A stretch of 64,000 nucleotides of DNA from Sorex araneus (GCF_027595985.1 NC_073303.1:376943034-377007033); one strand, 5' to 3'; counted from the first letter of the stretch, positions 46,486-57,893 are shown. Numbers and translations: made by a program. Notes: a model not told the origin generated them from the letters alone.

Positions 46486-46655
46486 GGGCTGGAGAAATAG
46501 CACAGTGGGGAGGGCATTTGCCTTGCATGTGGCCAAGCCCGGTTATGTTCCCAGCATTCCATATGGTCCCTCAAGCACTTCCAGGAGTAATTCCTGAGTA
46601 TATGATCAAGGAGTAATTCCTTGTGCATCACTGGGTGGACCCATAAAGGAAAAAA
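46486..46655 (+). mobile_element. S2 SINE, full length
   Basis: The motifs ggggctggagaaatagcaca, gggcatttgccttgcatgtg, ccatatggtccctcaagcac and gggtggacccataaagg are followed by an A-rich tail. Confidence 0.85.
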
Positions 46656-46880
46656 ATTAAAGGAATGTTATATAGACAATTCATTTTATGTACTGAGAAA
46701 CTGAGCAAGCATCAGAAGATATAAGTATTTATCAAATAATAGAATAAATACTTATCTCGAACATCTCTCAATATGAGTCAAAGGATATTCAGTCAGATGA
46801 AGTAGAAGTTTTAAAAACTTCCATTATATAGGTGGGTTATAAATACTTCCCATAACAAAAATATATAGTTTCTAAAATAA

Positions 46881-46932
46881 TAGCACTGTAGCACTATAAC
46901 GCTGTTGTCCTGTTGTTCACCAATTTGCTCTG
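46881..46932 (-). mobile_element. S1 SINE tail fragment
   Basis: Only the RTE-derived tail is present: reverse complement gagcaaattggtgaacaaca, then gacaacagcgttatagtgct. A severely 5'-truncated insertion. Confidence 0.75.
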
Positions 46933-47515
46933 GTTTCTCTTCAGATCATATAAATCTTTCTAAAATAATAAATGTAAAAATGTATTTTAACTATTAGTAA
47001 CTCTTAACAAGTATTTTCATAATTGAATATAATTAAAATTATTCATAGACCTATCTTTGAGATTGAAGCAACATCTTTATAACTCTAAAATTGTCCATTT
47101 TTCAGGCAATCTCTCACTTGGTATACACATTTTTTATTATCCTTAGTTTGTCAACTCTTTCCATGGAAAAATCTCTTCTTCTTCAGCAGCTTAGTAATAG
47201 ATTATGCCTAAAATTTCTACTGTGGTGATAGATAATCTAGTAGTTCTTTGGTTGGGGAAAGAATAGCTACATCCTTCAAAGTTTCCCAGTCCCACTCAGC
47301 TTTGGGGAACCAGTTGAAGCAGAGAGGGGTGCCATCGCTACAGAGCTGGATTGTCTAGCAGGACATGCAAAAATTCTAAGCACCTCTGAGCTTCTCAGAC
47401 ATCCAAATTCCAGCCAAGTTTGTCTTTTCTTTCCTCTCCTTCCAGATCCTTAGAAATCTTGTCTCCTGCAGAGTATAATCGTAATCGTTACTCATCCCTT
47501 TACTTCATTGACTTG
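46933..47515. other. Unique DNA, nothing recognised
   Basis: No repeat or gene signature. Confidence 0.5.
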
Positions 47516-47516
47516 T

Positions 47517-47672
47517 TTTGTGCACACCCGGCAGGGCAAGGGGCTACTCCTGATTTGGTGCTTGCGGATCTTTCTTGGTGGTGCTCAGGGGATTGTGAGC
47601 TGCTAAGAATTAAACATAGGCTCTCTAAAAGTAGAACAAGCACTTAGTGTGCTGAGCTATCTCGCCATATTT
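47517..47672 (-). mobile_element. S2 SINE, diverged
   Basis: The motifs tgcacacccggcagggcaag, ggctactcctgatttggtgc and gtgctgagctatctcgcc follow S2 order on the minus strand. Confidence 0.7.
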
Positions 47673-48020
47673 GTCCAAGAATTTCATATTCTTTTAAATT
47701 CTCTCAATATCCTCCAATAGAACAGAATTATAGGGATAATTGTGAGTATGAAACATCCGCATGCAAAACTCTACTCTGTATTAAACTCTAAACTCTATGA
47801 AACCTATGTAAAGCCAGCAAACCTTTGCAAATTTAATTAAGCCAGTCACTGTTTAATATTAGATTTATTAAATAGAGTTATATCTTTTTGAGGGTAGTAA
47901 ATATGAGAAATATGTGTTCATTGTTTAGCACAATTACATATATATTTTAATATTTTATTTAAAATATTAGAGGAAAAATTTTAGTTTGTTTTATGAGTTA
48001 AAGATATAACTAAGCCAATC
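47673..48020. other. AT-rich unique DNA, nothing recognised
   Basis: No repeat signature. Confidence 0.5.
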
Positions 48021-48270
48021 TCTGCCCAGATGTGACCCTGAGCAGCCGCACACACATGAACAGCTCCTTCGTTCCTGAACACCCATGATCCCCGAGGCCA
48101 ACGCACTACCTTCAGCACCCAGTGGCTTCTTGCAGCAATGCCTCCATACTGTGAACTAAACTACAGCCTCATGCCAGCCCGGGAGGGGAAAGGTTTTCCA
48201 CTCTTGGCCTTTCCTTTCCTGGGCGGCATGACGAACTCCATCTTATAAGGCCCACTAAAGAGAGGTACGA

Positions 48271-49663
48271 CATTGAAGACAAGGTAGGCAAAACCCTCCA
48301 GGATATTGAAGATAAAGGTATCTTCAAAGATGACATGGAACTAAGCAATGTAGTAAAAACAGAGATCAACAAATGGGACTACATTAAACTAAAAAGCTTC
48401 TGCACCACAAAAGAAACAGCGACCAGAATACAAAGACTATCTACAGAATGGGAAAGGATATTTACACAATACCCATCAGATAAGGGGTTGATATCAAGGG
48501 TATATAAAGCACTGGTTGAACTCTACAAGAAGAAAACATCCAACCCCATCAAAAAATGGGGCGAAGAAATGAACAGAAACTTTACCAAGGAAGAGATACG
48601 AATGGCCAAAAGGCACATGAAAAAGTGCTCTACATCACTAATCATCAGAGAGATGCAGATCAAAACAACCATGAGATACCACCTCACACCACAGAGGCTA
48701 GCACACATCCAAAAGAACAAAAGCAACCGCTGTTGGAGAGGATGTGGGGAGAAAGGGACCCTTTTACACTGCTGGTGGGAATGCCGGCTAGTTCAGCCCT
48801 TTTGGAAAACAGTATGGATGATTCTCAAAAAACTAGAGGTTGAGCTCCCATTTGACCCAGCAATACCACTGCTGGGAATATATCCCAGAAAAGCCAAAAA
48901 GTATAGTCGAAGTGACATATGCACTTATATGTTCACCGCAGCACTGTTTACAATAGGCAGAATCTGGAAAAAACCCGAGTGCCCTAGCACAGATGACTGG
49001 TTGAAGAAACTCTGGTACATCTATACAATGGAATACTATGCAGCTGTTAGAAAAAATGAGGTCATGACGTTTGCATATAAGTGGATCAACATGGAAAGTA
49101 TCATGCTAAGTGAAATGAGTCAGAAAGAGAGAGACAGACATAGAAAGATTGCACTCATCTGTGGAATATAGAATAATAGACTATAAGACTAACACCCAAG
49201 AATAGTAGAAATAAGTACCAGGAGGTTGTCACCATGGCTTGGAGGCTGCTCTCTCATTCTGGGCAACTCAGAGAAGGGAACAGCAAGTAAAATGTTGTTG
49301 GTTATGTGGGGGAAAGATGATGCGGGCCAAATATAGACTAGAGACTGAACACAATGGCCACTCAACACCTTTATTGCAAACCACAACACCTAATCAGAGA
49401 GAGAGAACAAAAGGGAATACCCTGCCATAGTGGCAGTGTGGGGTGGGGGGAGACGGGACTGGGGAGGGGGGGAGGGATGTTGGGTTTACTGGTGGTGGAG
49501 AATGGGCACTGGTGAAGGCATGGGTTATCAAACTTTGTAAGGGAGAAACATGAGTACAAAAATGTATAAATCTGTAACTGTACCCTCACGTTGACTCACT
49601 AATTAAAAATAAACTATTAATTAAAAAAATTAAAATAAATGAGCACAACAAAAAAAAATAAAT
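48271..49663 (+). mobile_element. L1, relatively young, 5'-truncated, nested in X
   Basis: It contains the last ~300 codons of ORF2 in one open frame, then the 3' UTR (gagaatgggcactggtgaag, taactgtaccctcacgttga) and an A-rich tail. The flanks aaagagaggtacga (48257-48270) and aaagagatacga (49664-49675) form a target-site duplication that differs by two bases. The X sequence is continuous across it. Confidence 0.85.
48272..49171 (+). pseudogene. L1 ORF2 C-terminal fragment, uninterrupted frame
   Basis: About 300 codons remain of a protein that is usually near 1270 residues; the endonuclease and reverse-transcriptase domains are missing, so it cannot act alone. Counting from Met at 48335 (278 residues), the conserved segment [19 protein letters not shown] lies at 101-119 and the cysteine-rich motif C-X3-C-X7-H-X4-C uses C133, C137, H145 and C150. 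MEYYAA and the usual end KIALICGI are kept. In L1 this region binds RNA and is needed for retrotransposition. There is no frameshift or stop, unlike every other L1 piece in the window, so insertion was recent. Confidence 0.9.
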
Positions 49664-50095
49664 AAAGAGATACGAGCTTGCAATGATGTGACTTCTGGCA
49701 GAAATTTCTCTGGACTTAGTTACTAAAGTACCAGAAATCCAAAACTGCATGTCCATGACCTCATATACTCTCCATTCTCAGCAATGGAAAACAAATTATC
49801 AAATGATGCCTTTTTGGCAGGTCTGACTGTTGGGGGAAAATTCCAAATAATAATAGGGAGTTTTCTGTTGAAATATTGAATGTAATCAAAGTAAAGAGAA
49901 AGCAAAGTGAAAATCATCAGTCGAACAGGTGGGGGGTGGGGTGAGGGTGGGATGGGAGGTATACTGGGATTCTTGGTGGTGGAACAAGTGCACTGGTGAA
50001 GGGATGGCTGTTTGATCATTGTATGGCTGAGACTTAAGCCTGACAGTGTTGTAACTTTCCTCAAGGTGATTCAATAAAAAAATTAAAAACTTTTA

Positions 50096-50515
50096 AAAGA
50101 ACAGTACTTTTGGAATCATCAAAATTATATGAAATCAAATATCATTCCAAAATTGTTTCACTGGATCACAGTTATGTGACAGTTATCAGCTATAATTTCA
50201 GAGTTCAGTTGCAAAGATTAATTGTATTGTAGTCTCCAAAGATTCAGTTATTACTATCTGTATCTTTAGAGAAAAGGTTGGTAATTCCTGGAACAAAGTA
50301 CAAATTCTGACATAACCAAGCAAGTCTAAAAATGCTGCATTTCTCTCCCTCTGAATTGCAGGGTTTCTCAATTTTCAGTTGGGAAATACAGTCAAAGATA
50401 GCCAAATTATATACAAGAAATGCATTGTATGATCCAAATAATGACCACAAACAATTATGGTATCAATAGCTGAGTTTGCTCTCATTGCAAATCATCCTAA
50501 AGATTACCCTAAAGT
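50096..50515. other. AT-rich unique DNA, nothing recognised
   Basis: No repeat or gene signature. Confidence 0.5.
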
Positions 50516-50517
50516 GG

Positions 50518-50895
50518 TGTGCCCTCTTGGATCAGCCTCACCCATGAGTGAATCTGCAGAAAAACCCAGGTACGCAGGGCTTGTGACTGAGAACTCCAGT
50601 TTCAACAGAACCAGGCTGGGTGACCGCACCCCCATCCCCATATTTCCGGCAGCTTGGCAGTTACCCCCACAAGCCGCCTCTGGTGCCATATAATTTCATC
50701 AACAGCTATTGATCCAGAGACTCAATAATAAGTCTTTTGGAAGAGAGCACAGAATGACATGCCATACCATGCCTCCAGACTCTGCCCCAGTGGAGCCAGC
50801 TCTGGTACCAGAAAACCTCTAGAGTTCAACTGCCTCCAGGCTCATGGCCAATCTCCACACACTTGGGCTGAGCTCACCCATGAGTGAGTCAATTC
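50518..50895 (+). mobile_element. S3 5' part, two partial units in tandem
   Basis: Unit one: cctcacccatgagtgaatct, ccagtttcaacagaacc, cagcttggcagttaccccca, gatccagagactcaataata. It runs directly, via cttttggaagagagcac, into a second start with ctctgccccagtggagcc and ctcatggccaatctccacac. No RTE tail is present. Confidence 0.6.
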
Positions 50896-51700
50896 CTTGG
50901 AAAGTATTCCAAGAGTAGCACACCACATTTGGTGGGGTTTACAATAGAAGGCAACCAACCTTAGAGGGAAATATATTTATATAAATATACATACAAGCAC
51001 ACAAGTCTCAACCTTGAACAAATACATTACTAGTCTCTTATAGAATGACTTAATGGGCTCCTGGGTGAAATACAACAATCTTCACATATTTTTCTGTAAG
51101 AAACCTTTTTTGGATCATTTTTTTGAATTATTCATAACAAATAATACAAAATACATTATTTCAGTTCTGCTGTGGGGGCAGGGTTTGGGATGGAAACATC
51201 CAAAATATTGTGATGGGAAGGTGTAATGTTGGTGGGATTGGTGTTCAACTATTAAATGTAATCAAATATTGTGAACTGTATCACAATAATGTAATCAAAC
51301 CGTATCACAAAATGTAATCAAATATTTTATAAAAATAAAATAAAATTATAAAAAAGATATAATTAAGTTAAAATTTTACATTTTGCATTTTAACCTGAGA
51401 ACACTTAGGAGTCTCAGTCTTTGTTAATAATATTTACTTAAATATTTAATTTGTACTTAAGTATTCTAGAATACCAGTTATAAATAGTTAACACCAAATA
51501 CATATTCCTCTTCTCCAACATTTCTACATTCTATTTATTATAGCGTATTGGAGATTATAGCAGGGCCGAGAAAATAAAATAGATTTTATTCTAATTTAGG
51601 GGCATGAGTCAGTCTATTTTCTACCTCATGGCAAATGCCTCTTATTTTTAAAAATTTTGTATTTCAAAATCAAGAGTTCTCTGGAGGGCAGTTTAAAGCC
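50896..51700. other. AT-rich DNA, possibly old L1 end near 51170-51355
   Basis: The stretch gtgatgggaaggtgtaatgt, gggattggtgttcaacta is reminiscent of a very old L1 3' UTR. The rest is unrecognised. Confidence 0.35.
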
Positions 51701-51704
51701 AAGA

Positions 51705-51855
51705 GAGCTAGTACAAAGATTAAAGAGTTTGCCTTACAAGAGGCTAACCCAGGCTCGATCCCTGGCACCACGTATGGTCCCCTGAGCACTGCTCGGAGTG
51801 ATTTCTGGGCTTGAAAACAGGAATAAAGTGTGAACACCTCTAGATGTGGCCAAAA
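51705..51855 (+). mobile_element. S2 SINE, diverged
   Basis: The motifs gagtttgccttacaagaggc, ggctcgatccctggcaccac and ggtcccctgagcactgctcg follow S2 order on the plus strand. Confidence 0.75.
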
Positions 51856-52740
51856 CTCTCTCCACTCACTGCCCCAGGGTAATTTTTAGTAACTTTTCTG
51901 ACTTTAGGCACTGTCCATGGTTCTGAAAATTATTTATATTTAGAAATAATTGAGATACTTGAGACACCATAAAAGTGAGGCTGAAAATGTGATATTTACC
52001 CAATAATTCTTTATTATTTTAGACTAATCTATTTAGTATTCATTCCATAAGGTGTTAATTTTCTTATGGCCATGATGTTCATTTATTCTACATAAAAATG
52101 ATTTTTTTCCAGACAAAAGGACTAAACTACATTAAAATACATTTGAATACAATACAGTTTGAATCTCCTTGTGATAGGTTGAAGTTTCCGATCACTCCCT
52201 ATCTTGCTGCCAGAGCATATTTCCGGCTGACTGGACCTTTCTACAGGTGGGGGTGCGGGGGGGTCAGGGGAAAGGTTCAGTCTATAGCTGCCTTAAGAAC
52301 ACAGAGGCACATAAAAGTTTTTGTGCTGATTTATTATTGAGTAGATTGATACCACTTTTTATGTGTAGAGTGAATATCAACACTTCATAAATGTTGAATC
52401 TTTATATTCTGTACCTATAAACATAGAGCATTATTTTTCCATAAAAGTAAAACATTGCAGATCACTTATAAACCTATTTATTTAAAGCATATGTTCTGTA
52501 CTTGTCACAAAACACAGGAAAATGAAGATTTAGAAATCTGCTTTAAACAGACTTACAAGGCTTCTGGGACCAATGTCATCCTGGGAAGAAGCCACCAGGA
52601 GCCTGCAGAGTGGGTGTCAGCAATGTGGGGTGACAGACTGGGGGGGGTGGTAGGAACTGCCCTGGGGCTCTAACTTTTATTTTATATTCAAGAAAATGCT
52701 ACATTATTAAAACAATTGTGATTAAATGGTATTAACATAA
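51856..52740. other. AT-rich unique DNA, nothing recognised
   Basis: No repeat signature. G-runs occur at 52250-52263 and 52640-52650. Confidence 0.5.
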
Positions 52741-52742
52741 AA

Positions 52743-52926
52743 CGTCCCTCTCGGAGAGCCCAGCAAGCTACTGAAGGTATCCTGCCCGCATGGCTGACTT
52801 GGCAAGCTACCCATGGCATATCTGATATGCCAAAAACATTAACAACAAGTTTCACAATGGAAATGTTACTGGTGCCCGCTCGAGCATATCGATGAACAAT
52901 GGGACAACAGTGCTACCGTGCTACGG
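52743..52926 (+). mobile_element. S1 SINE, 5'-truncated
   Basis: It starts after the B-box region (gtccctctcggagagcccag), with body and a well-kept RTE tail (ggtgcccgctcgagcatatc), ending cgtgctacgg. Confidence 0.88.
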
Positions 52927-53660
52927 GGTATGTATTCTCATTTCACATCCTTTCCCTGTCTCTATCTCAGAGTACCAATTCTAATTGCAGTGACTCTTTC
53001 CTCCAAATCAACAGTAGAAAATTGATATTTTTGTTATCTTTTACATTTGCATTTCTCATAATGGATATTGAATCACTCTATACTAAATATACAGAAGGAA
53101 AACAGGGCCACCACCAGCTGGCAATTTTGTCTTGCTTTCTCTTGGGCAACGTGCATGTCCCCTTCACGTACATTAGGACAGAGCAGACTGGTGGGGGGTT
53201 GTGCCCAAGTTCTCCGAAGCCTCCTTTACTGTCTCATATTTTTAACCACATCAGAGTAAAAAGAAGCTCAAAAGTGGTTCAGCTAAAAGCAAATGGTTCC
53301 CATAGGTGAATTCAAAAGTATATCTTTATATGAAAAACGTTTTATTCTAGAGCATCAATGCATGCAAACCCTTAATTCATTATTGAAATAAAAGCTAATT
53401 TAGAAATGCCTGAAAGTAATTTCTCTGTAAAATTTCATAGTACAGTGACTTTATAATTCATCCTACAAATTGGAGAACATCTTATATATTGAAGAGAATA
53501 GCAGATAATATTAATATTAGATAGGAATCTTAATGATTAGTATTTTAATGTTAGATAGGAATCTTGATAATCAAGTCTGTCTATTTCCATGTATTATTTT
53601 TCCTGTATATTTAGCATTTATATTTTAATAAAATTAGAAATCAATAAATATTATATATAT
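52927..53660. other. Unique DNA, nothing recognised
   Basis: No repeat signature. The 136-codon frame from 52899 begins inside the SINE tail and has no recognisable motif. Confidence 0.5.
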
Positions 53661-53666
53661 ATAATC

Positions 53667-54082
53667 TCCTGCCCCTGCGCCAGGCTGTTCTCACCCAGGT
53701 CCCCTCAGAAGGGGGCGGATTGAGTTTCCCTTTCCACCCAGAGCAGAGTCCCGGCAGCCGAAAACCTTCAGAACCCAGCCACAGCCAAGCTCAAGGCCAC
53801 TCTTCACACACTCAAACAAGCCTCACCCAAGAAGGAACCATCAGAGGAATCCAGGTATACGGGACCCGTGGCTGAGATCTCTAAGCCTGCTCAGATGAGG
53901 ACTGAGCCTCCTCCACCCAGGTCCCCATTTTCCAGTAGTTTGGCAGCTACACCCACAAATTCCCCCAGGCACCATGTAATTTCATCAGCAGCCAAGATCA
54001 AGAGACTGTGAAACAAAGCTCCGGGAAGAGAGCCACGCATTTTACCTGGAGTGCTCAGCCGAATTTACGGCCAGGTGACTTT

Positions 54083-54148
<66 letters not shown>

Positions 54149-54352
54149 CCCTGCACGGCAGAGCCTGGCAAGCTATCCGTGATGTATTTGATATGCGAAA
54201 AACAGTAAAACCAATGTGCTCCTCATGTTCCTGGAGCGAGCAGATGCCATCAGGCTACACTAGCACATGACAGGGACAAATGAAGATGTTCCTGGTGCCC
54301 GCTTGAGCAAATCAATGAACAACGGGATGATAGTTATAAGTGATACAGTGAT
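53667..54352 (+). mobile_element. S3 composite with inserted (TA)n and long RTE tail
   Basis: The S3 5' half (gcgccaggctgttctcaccc, cccggcagccgaaaacc, ccattttccagtagtttggc) is followed by a (TA)n run, then the S1-like body (gcacggcagagcctggcaag) and the longest RTE-derived end in the window. In the RTE frame, 54227-54337 reads VPGASRCHQATLAHDRD, then, after one stop codon, WCPLEQINEQRDD. It closes with gtgatacagtgatt. Confidence 0.85.
54088..54146 (+). repeat. (TA)n microsatellite inside S3
   Basis: About 29 TA units sit exactly between the S3 5' half and the SINE-like 3' half. Confidence 0.95.
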
Positions 54353-54560
54353 TTTATTGATATATATTCAGTATTTACATATCTAAATAAATTAATACTT
54401 AGAAATTAAAGCCAATTCTTTCCCTTCCCAAAATGATTCTTATGGACCATGACATAGCTTCAATAAGTGATTTCAAACTTTACCTTTGGGTGGTTCCATT
54501 TAATTTTCCCCCTATATTCCTAGTCCTTCATTTCATTAATATGTAACACCATAAGGCTAA

Positions 54561-54731
54561 TTTTTTTTTCTTTTTGGGTCATACCCGGCGATGAACAGGG
54601 GTTACTCCTGGCTCTGCACTCAGGAATTATCCCTGGCAGTGCTCAGGGAACCATATGGGGTGCTGGGAATTGAACTTGGGTTGGCCGTGTGCAAGACAAA
54701 TTGCCTACCGCTGTGCTATTGCTCCAGCCCT
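54561..54731 (-). mobile_element. S2 SINE, full length
   Basis: A poly-T run, then tttgggtcatacccggcgat, ggggttactcctggctctgc, ggggtgctgggaattgaact and gctgtgctattgctccagcc. All S2 parts are present on the minus strand. Confidence 0.92.
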
Positions 54732-54943
54732 GCTAATTTTTTGTTGTTGTTGTTAAAAAGTCACCAGCTTAGAGATCTAATTTACTATATTAAACAACTC
54801 ATAAATCTCATTCTAGAAAATAGACACTTTAGGGGATCAAGCAAAATGGAGAGTTTTACAGTGGGAAGAGGGTTGGGATATTTATTTAAAATATTATTTC
54901 AGATATTAAAAATTAATTAATAATATTAAAATATTATTTCAGA

Positions 54944-55480
54944 GAGTCTCTTGCCCGCATGCCTGGCTGTCTTCCCCAGGACTCCTCGGAGGGGATGGGA
55001 TCCAGCTTTCCTCCCTGCCCTGAGCAGAGCTCCTGGCAGCCAAAGACCACCGTAACCTAGCCACAGCCATGCTCAAGGCCCCTCTCCACACCTTTGGACA
55101 GGCCTCACACATGAAGGTACCGGCAGAGGAACCCAGGTGTGTGTAATCCCATCAATGGCCAATCCAGAGACTTAAAAGCAAGCTCCCAGAAGTGATATCT
55201 TATAACCTACTTTTCCCTCTGGGAGAAACCCACAAGCTACTGAGAGCTTCCTGCCCACATGGGACAGCCTCAAAAACTTCCCATGGTGTATCTATATGCC
55301 AAAGCCAGTAACCAAGTGAATCTCATTCCCCTGGCCCTGAAAGAGCCTCCAATGCAGCATTATTGGGATGGCCAAGAAGAGAGAGGCTTCTAAGATCTCA
55401 GGGATAGGACGAATGTAGAGGTCACTGAGACTGCTCGAGCCACTCGACAATCAATGGGATTTCGTGATTTGTGATTCGTG
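54944..55480 (+). mobile_element. S3 composite repeat with TSD
   Basis: It starts agtctcttgcccgcatgcct and lacks the middle of the 5' half (a jump from ggaacccaggtgtgtgtaat to cccatcaatggcc). The S1-like body and a decayed RTE tail (gagactgctcgagccactcg) end in gtgatttgtgattcgtg. A perfect 11 bp repeat, attatttcaga, lies at 54933-54943 and 55481-55491. Confidence 0.88.
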
Positions 55481-55702
55481 ATTATTTCAGATACAGCCAC
55501 TGTACTAGTGGGGTAGGTGGGTTTATAGTCCAGACCACCTCACTAGGACCATCAGAGAAGTAGCATGAGATTACATTGTGGGGAGAAGTTGAAAAGGGAG
55601 CGTCTCTAAGTTATAAGACTTAGAGACTTAGTCTTATATGGGGCACCTTTCTTGAAAGCTCCCATTGGGAGCTGGTATTTCTGTTTTCAACAGATTTTAA
55701 TT

Positions 55703-55880
55703 AGGGGCTGGGGTGATGGTGCAGTGGGTGAAGTGCTAGTTCTGCACCTGGCCCACTCAGGTTCAATCCCAGTAACCTGTAAGGTCCCCTGTGCTCTGCT
55801 GGGAGTGATCCTTAGCACAGAGCCAGGAGTAAGTCCTGATCACAGCCAGGCACGGCCCCCGAATAAAAACCAAATCTAAA
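55703..55880 (+). mobile_element. S2 SINE
   Basis: The motifs ggggctggggtgatggtgca, ggttcaatcccagtaacctg, gccaggagtaagtcctgatc and gccaggcacggcccccgaat are followed by an A-rich tail. Confidence 0.82.
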
Positions 55881-56036
55881 GACAAAGAAAAAAACCAAAC
55901 AGAAAAATTCTTATTAGTTCTCTCATTCTCATTGCAATTCCTTATAATCCACGTACACATACATTTGAAAAAAATGTCCTCATTTCTTATTTTAAATTAA
56001 ATCTCTTCTACTGAGCAAATCAAAATTATTAAAAGC

Positions 56037-56202
56037 AGGGGCTGGAGCAATAGCACAGCGGGCAGGGAGTTTGCCTTGCATTCGGTCAACCCGGGTTCGA
56101 TTCCCAGTATCCCATATGGTCCCTGAGCACCACCAAGAGTGATTCCTGAGTGCATGAGCCAGGAGTAACCTCTGTGCAATGCCAGGAGGGACCCCCCCAA
56201 AA
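56037..56202 (+). mobile_element. S2 SINE, full length and well preserved
   Basis: The head (gctggagcaatagcacagcg), B-box-like gggttcgattcccag, body (ccctgagcaccaccaagagt, gagccaggagtaacctctgt) and an A-rich end are present. It is a good reference for the S2 plus-strand order. Confidence 0.92.
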
Positions 56203-56204
56203 AA

Positions 56205-57510
56205 TTATTAAAAACAAATCTAGCATATAATAAAATTATAGAAAATTATAAATGTTTGGGACCTTTCATAGCAAACTCACATGAAATCACCACAGAGACT
56301 AAGAGGCCTTCAGTCACACCCGGCCATTTCACAATTGCGCACATTATGTAGGTTTCTATTTGCAAAAAGATAAATGTAGCAAAACTAGACTTTGCTACAA
56401 AAAATAATTTATTGGTTATATTTGAGGTACATAGACGAGACAGATGCTTCTTGAGATGTTGGTAATTTTGTGTCTTGACAAGTTTTAATGAAGGAGAAAT
56501 ATATAGTTGGTGAAAATTACTTTTATTTTGCTATTTTTTGATTGTGTGTCAAGCTTATTCTAAAATCTAAAAGTTACTTATATTGAGTTAGTTCATAATT
56601 TCTCAACTCTCTCTATATAAATGCATATATCTGTACATATCTAAAGTTCTTAGGGTTATGATCTTAAGTATTAAGCATTACATTGAATTATTTTCTTAAT
56701 TGACTCATAAATATTATATTCATTCATTATGCTTCAACAGAAAATAACTTAAAAGGGCATTTGCAACTAAGGATGTCAGGATAATTTGAGATTCTATGCA
56801 CTTATACACTCCTAATGACTGTAAACACATATTAATCTCCAGTCCATCCACAGGTAATTTAATTCACTTATTTAACATATATATATATATATTGTGGGTG
56901 CAGGAACAGCAGTGGTATTTTTTAGCAAAATCGAGTAACCTTACTAGGAGAGATAACACAGGTAAAATGATCAGAATCAGGTTAGCACTCAATCATAATA
57001 TTGGAGAAAATAAGCAAGTGTTGATCTGCAAAGAACTTCTAACCTGTTAAAATAAAACAGAAGGAACTGTAAAGCTGAAGATACATTTATTTGCTGCTAA
57101 TAAAATGACTGGTTAGGGGAATATTTGCATTTCATATGTATTTGCTTTCATCAACATAAAAAATGTATGGGCAAACTTCTATGAGTTGGCAATGCATTTC
57201 AGCCAGATTCTCCAGAGGGGAATAACGTTATGTAACTTTGCTCATTACTGTTTGCTTCTCCTGTGTCCGGAGGCCACTCACAACAGCCAATTTACTCTTT
57301 TTAAATGCGTGGTCACTATCTTGTACTTAGTCCACTTGAAATGTGTGACATATGTAGCAATGCATCTTTTCAGATGAGATGTATGCTTGCAACATCATGT
57401 GGAAATCCTGACCCCCCCCAAGTGTGATGATGCTAGGACGTGTGATAATTAGGAGCTTATCTTGCTTTCATGAATTGGTGAGATTCGTTTCATTATAAAA
57501 ACAAGAAACC
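56205..57510. other. AT-rich unique DNA, nothing recognised
   Basis: No repeat signature or credible ORF. Confidence 0.5.
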
Positions 57511-57621
57511 CGTGCACCCATGCACTCTCTCCCCTCCTTTCCTAGATCACCACTTTCTCCTCCCTCCTCGGCTTCTCAGCACTCTGCATTTTTCCTTCTC
57601 TTTTCTTCCATCCTCTTCCAT

Positions 57622-57652
<31 letters not shown>

Positions 57653-57705
57653 GTGCCTCTGTCTGTCTCTTTCTCTCATCTGTTGCCTAAGTTATCCACT
57701 ACAGT
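57511..57705 (+). repeat. CT-rich low-complexity stretch
   Basis: Pyrimidine-rich sequence with ctgtctgtctctctctc runs; not a clean microsatellite. Confidence 0.7.
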
Positions 57706-57711
57706 TTTATG

Positions 57712-57893
57712 TTTGTTTGGGGGCCCCATCCATCTGTGCTCAGGGCGAATCCTGATATAAATCCTGGCTCTGTGCTCAAGGGTCACTTCTTTAGGGTTCA
57801 GAGAACATACGAGGCAGCACCCAGGACTGAACCTAGGTTGGCCACTTGCAAGGTGAGGACCAATCAGCTGTCCTATACTCTGAGCCCTCAGGC
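57712..57893 (-). mobile_element. S2 SINE, diverged
   Basis: The motifs gggcgaatcctgatataaat, tcctggctctgtgctcaagg, gactgaacctaggttggcca follow S2 order on the minus strand. Confidence 0.75.

Larger units (their letters stand above)
48022..50093 (+). mobile_element. X element interrupted by an L1
   Basis: The left part (48022-48270: gcagccgcacacacatgaac, catgatccccgaggccaacg) and the right part (from 49664: gagcttgcaatgatg, agaaatttctctggacttag, then the L1-like end ggtgattcaataaaaaaatt) join into one X copy if the L1 at 48271-49663 is removed. The join gcttgcaatgatg matches the uninterrupted copy at 1759-1773. Confidence 0.75.

Noticed and set aside
48335-49171. 278-codon ORF as a host gene
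   Set aside because: The protein is the C-terminal part of L1 ORF2 with its cysteine motif. The element is 5'-truncated and cannot be an independent gene.
50620-50895. tRNA gene in the S1/S2 heads
   Set aside because: The heads keep A- and B-box-like motifs but do not fold into a full cloverleaf by eye, and they are followed by SINE bodies.
46881-52926. Repeated short units as a CRISPR-like array
   Set aside because: Spacing is irregular, orientations are mixed, and each unit is a SINE in mammalian DNA.
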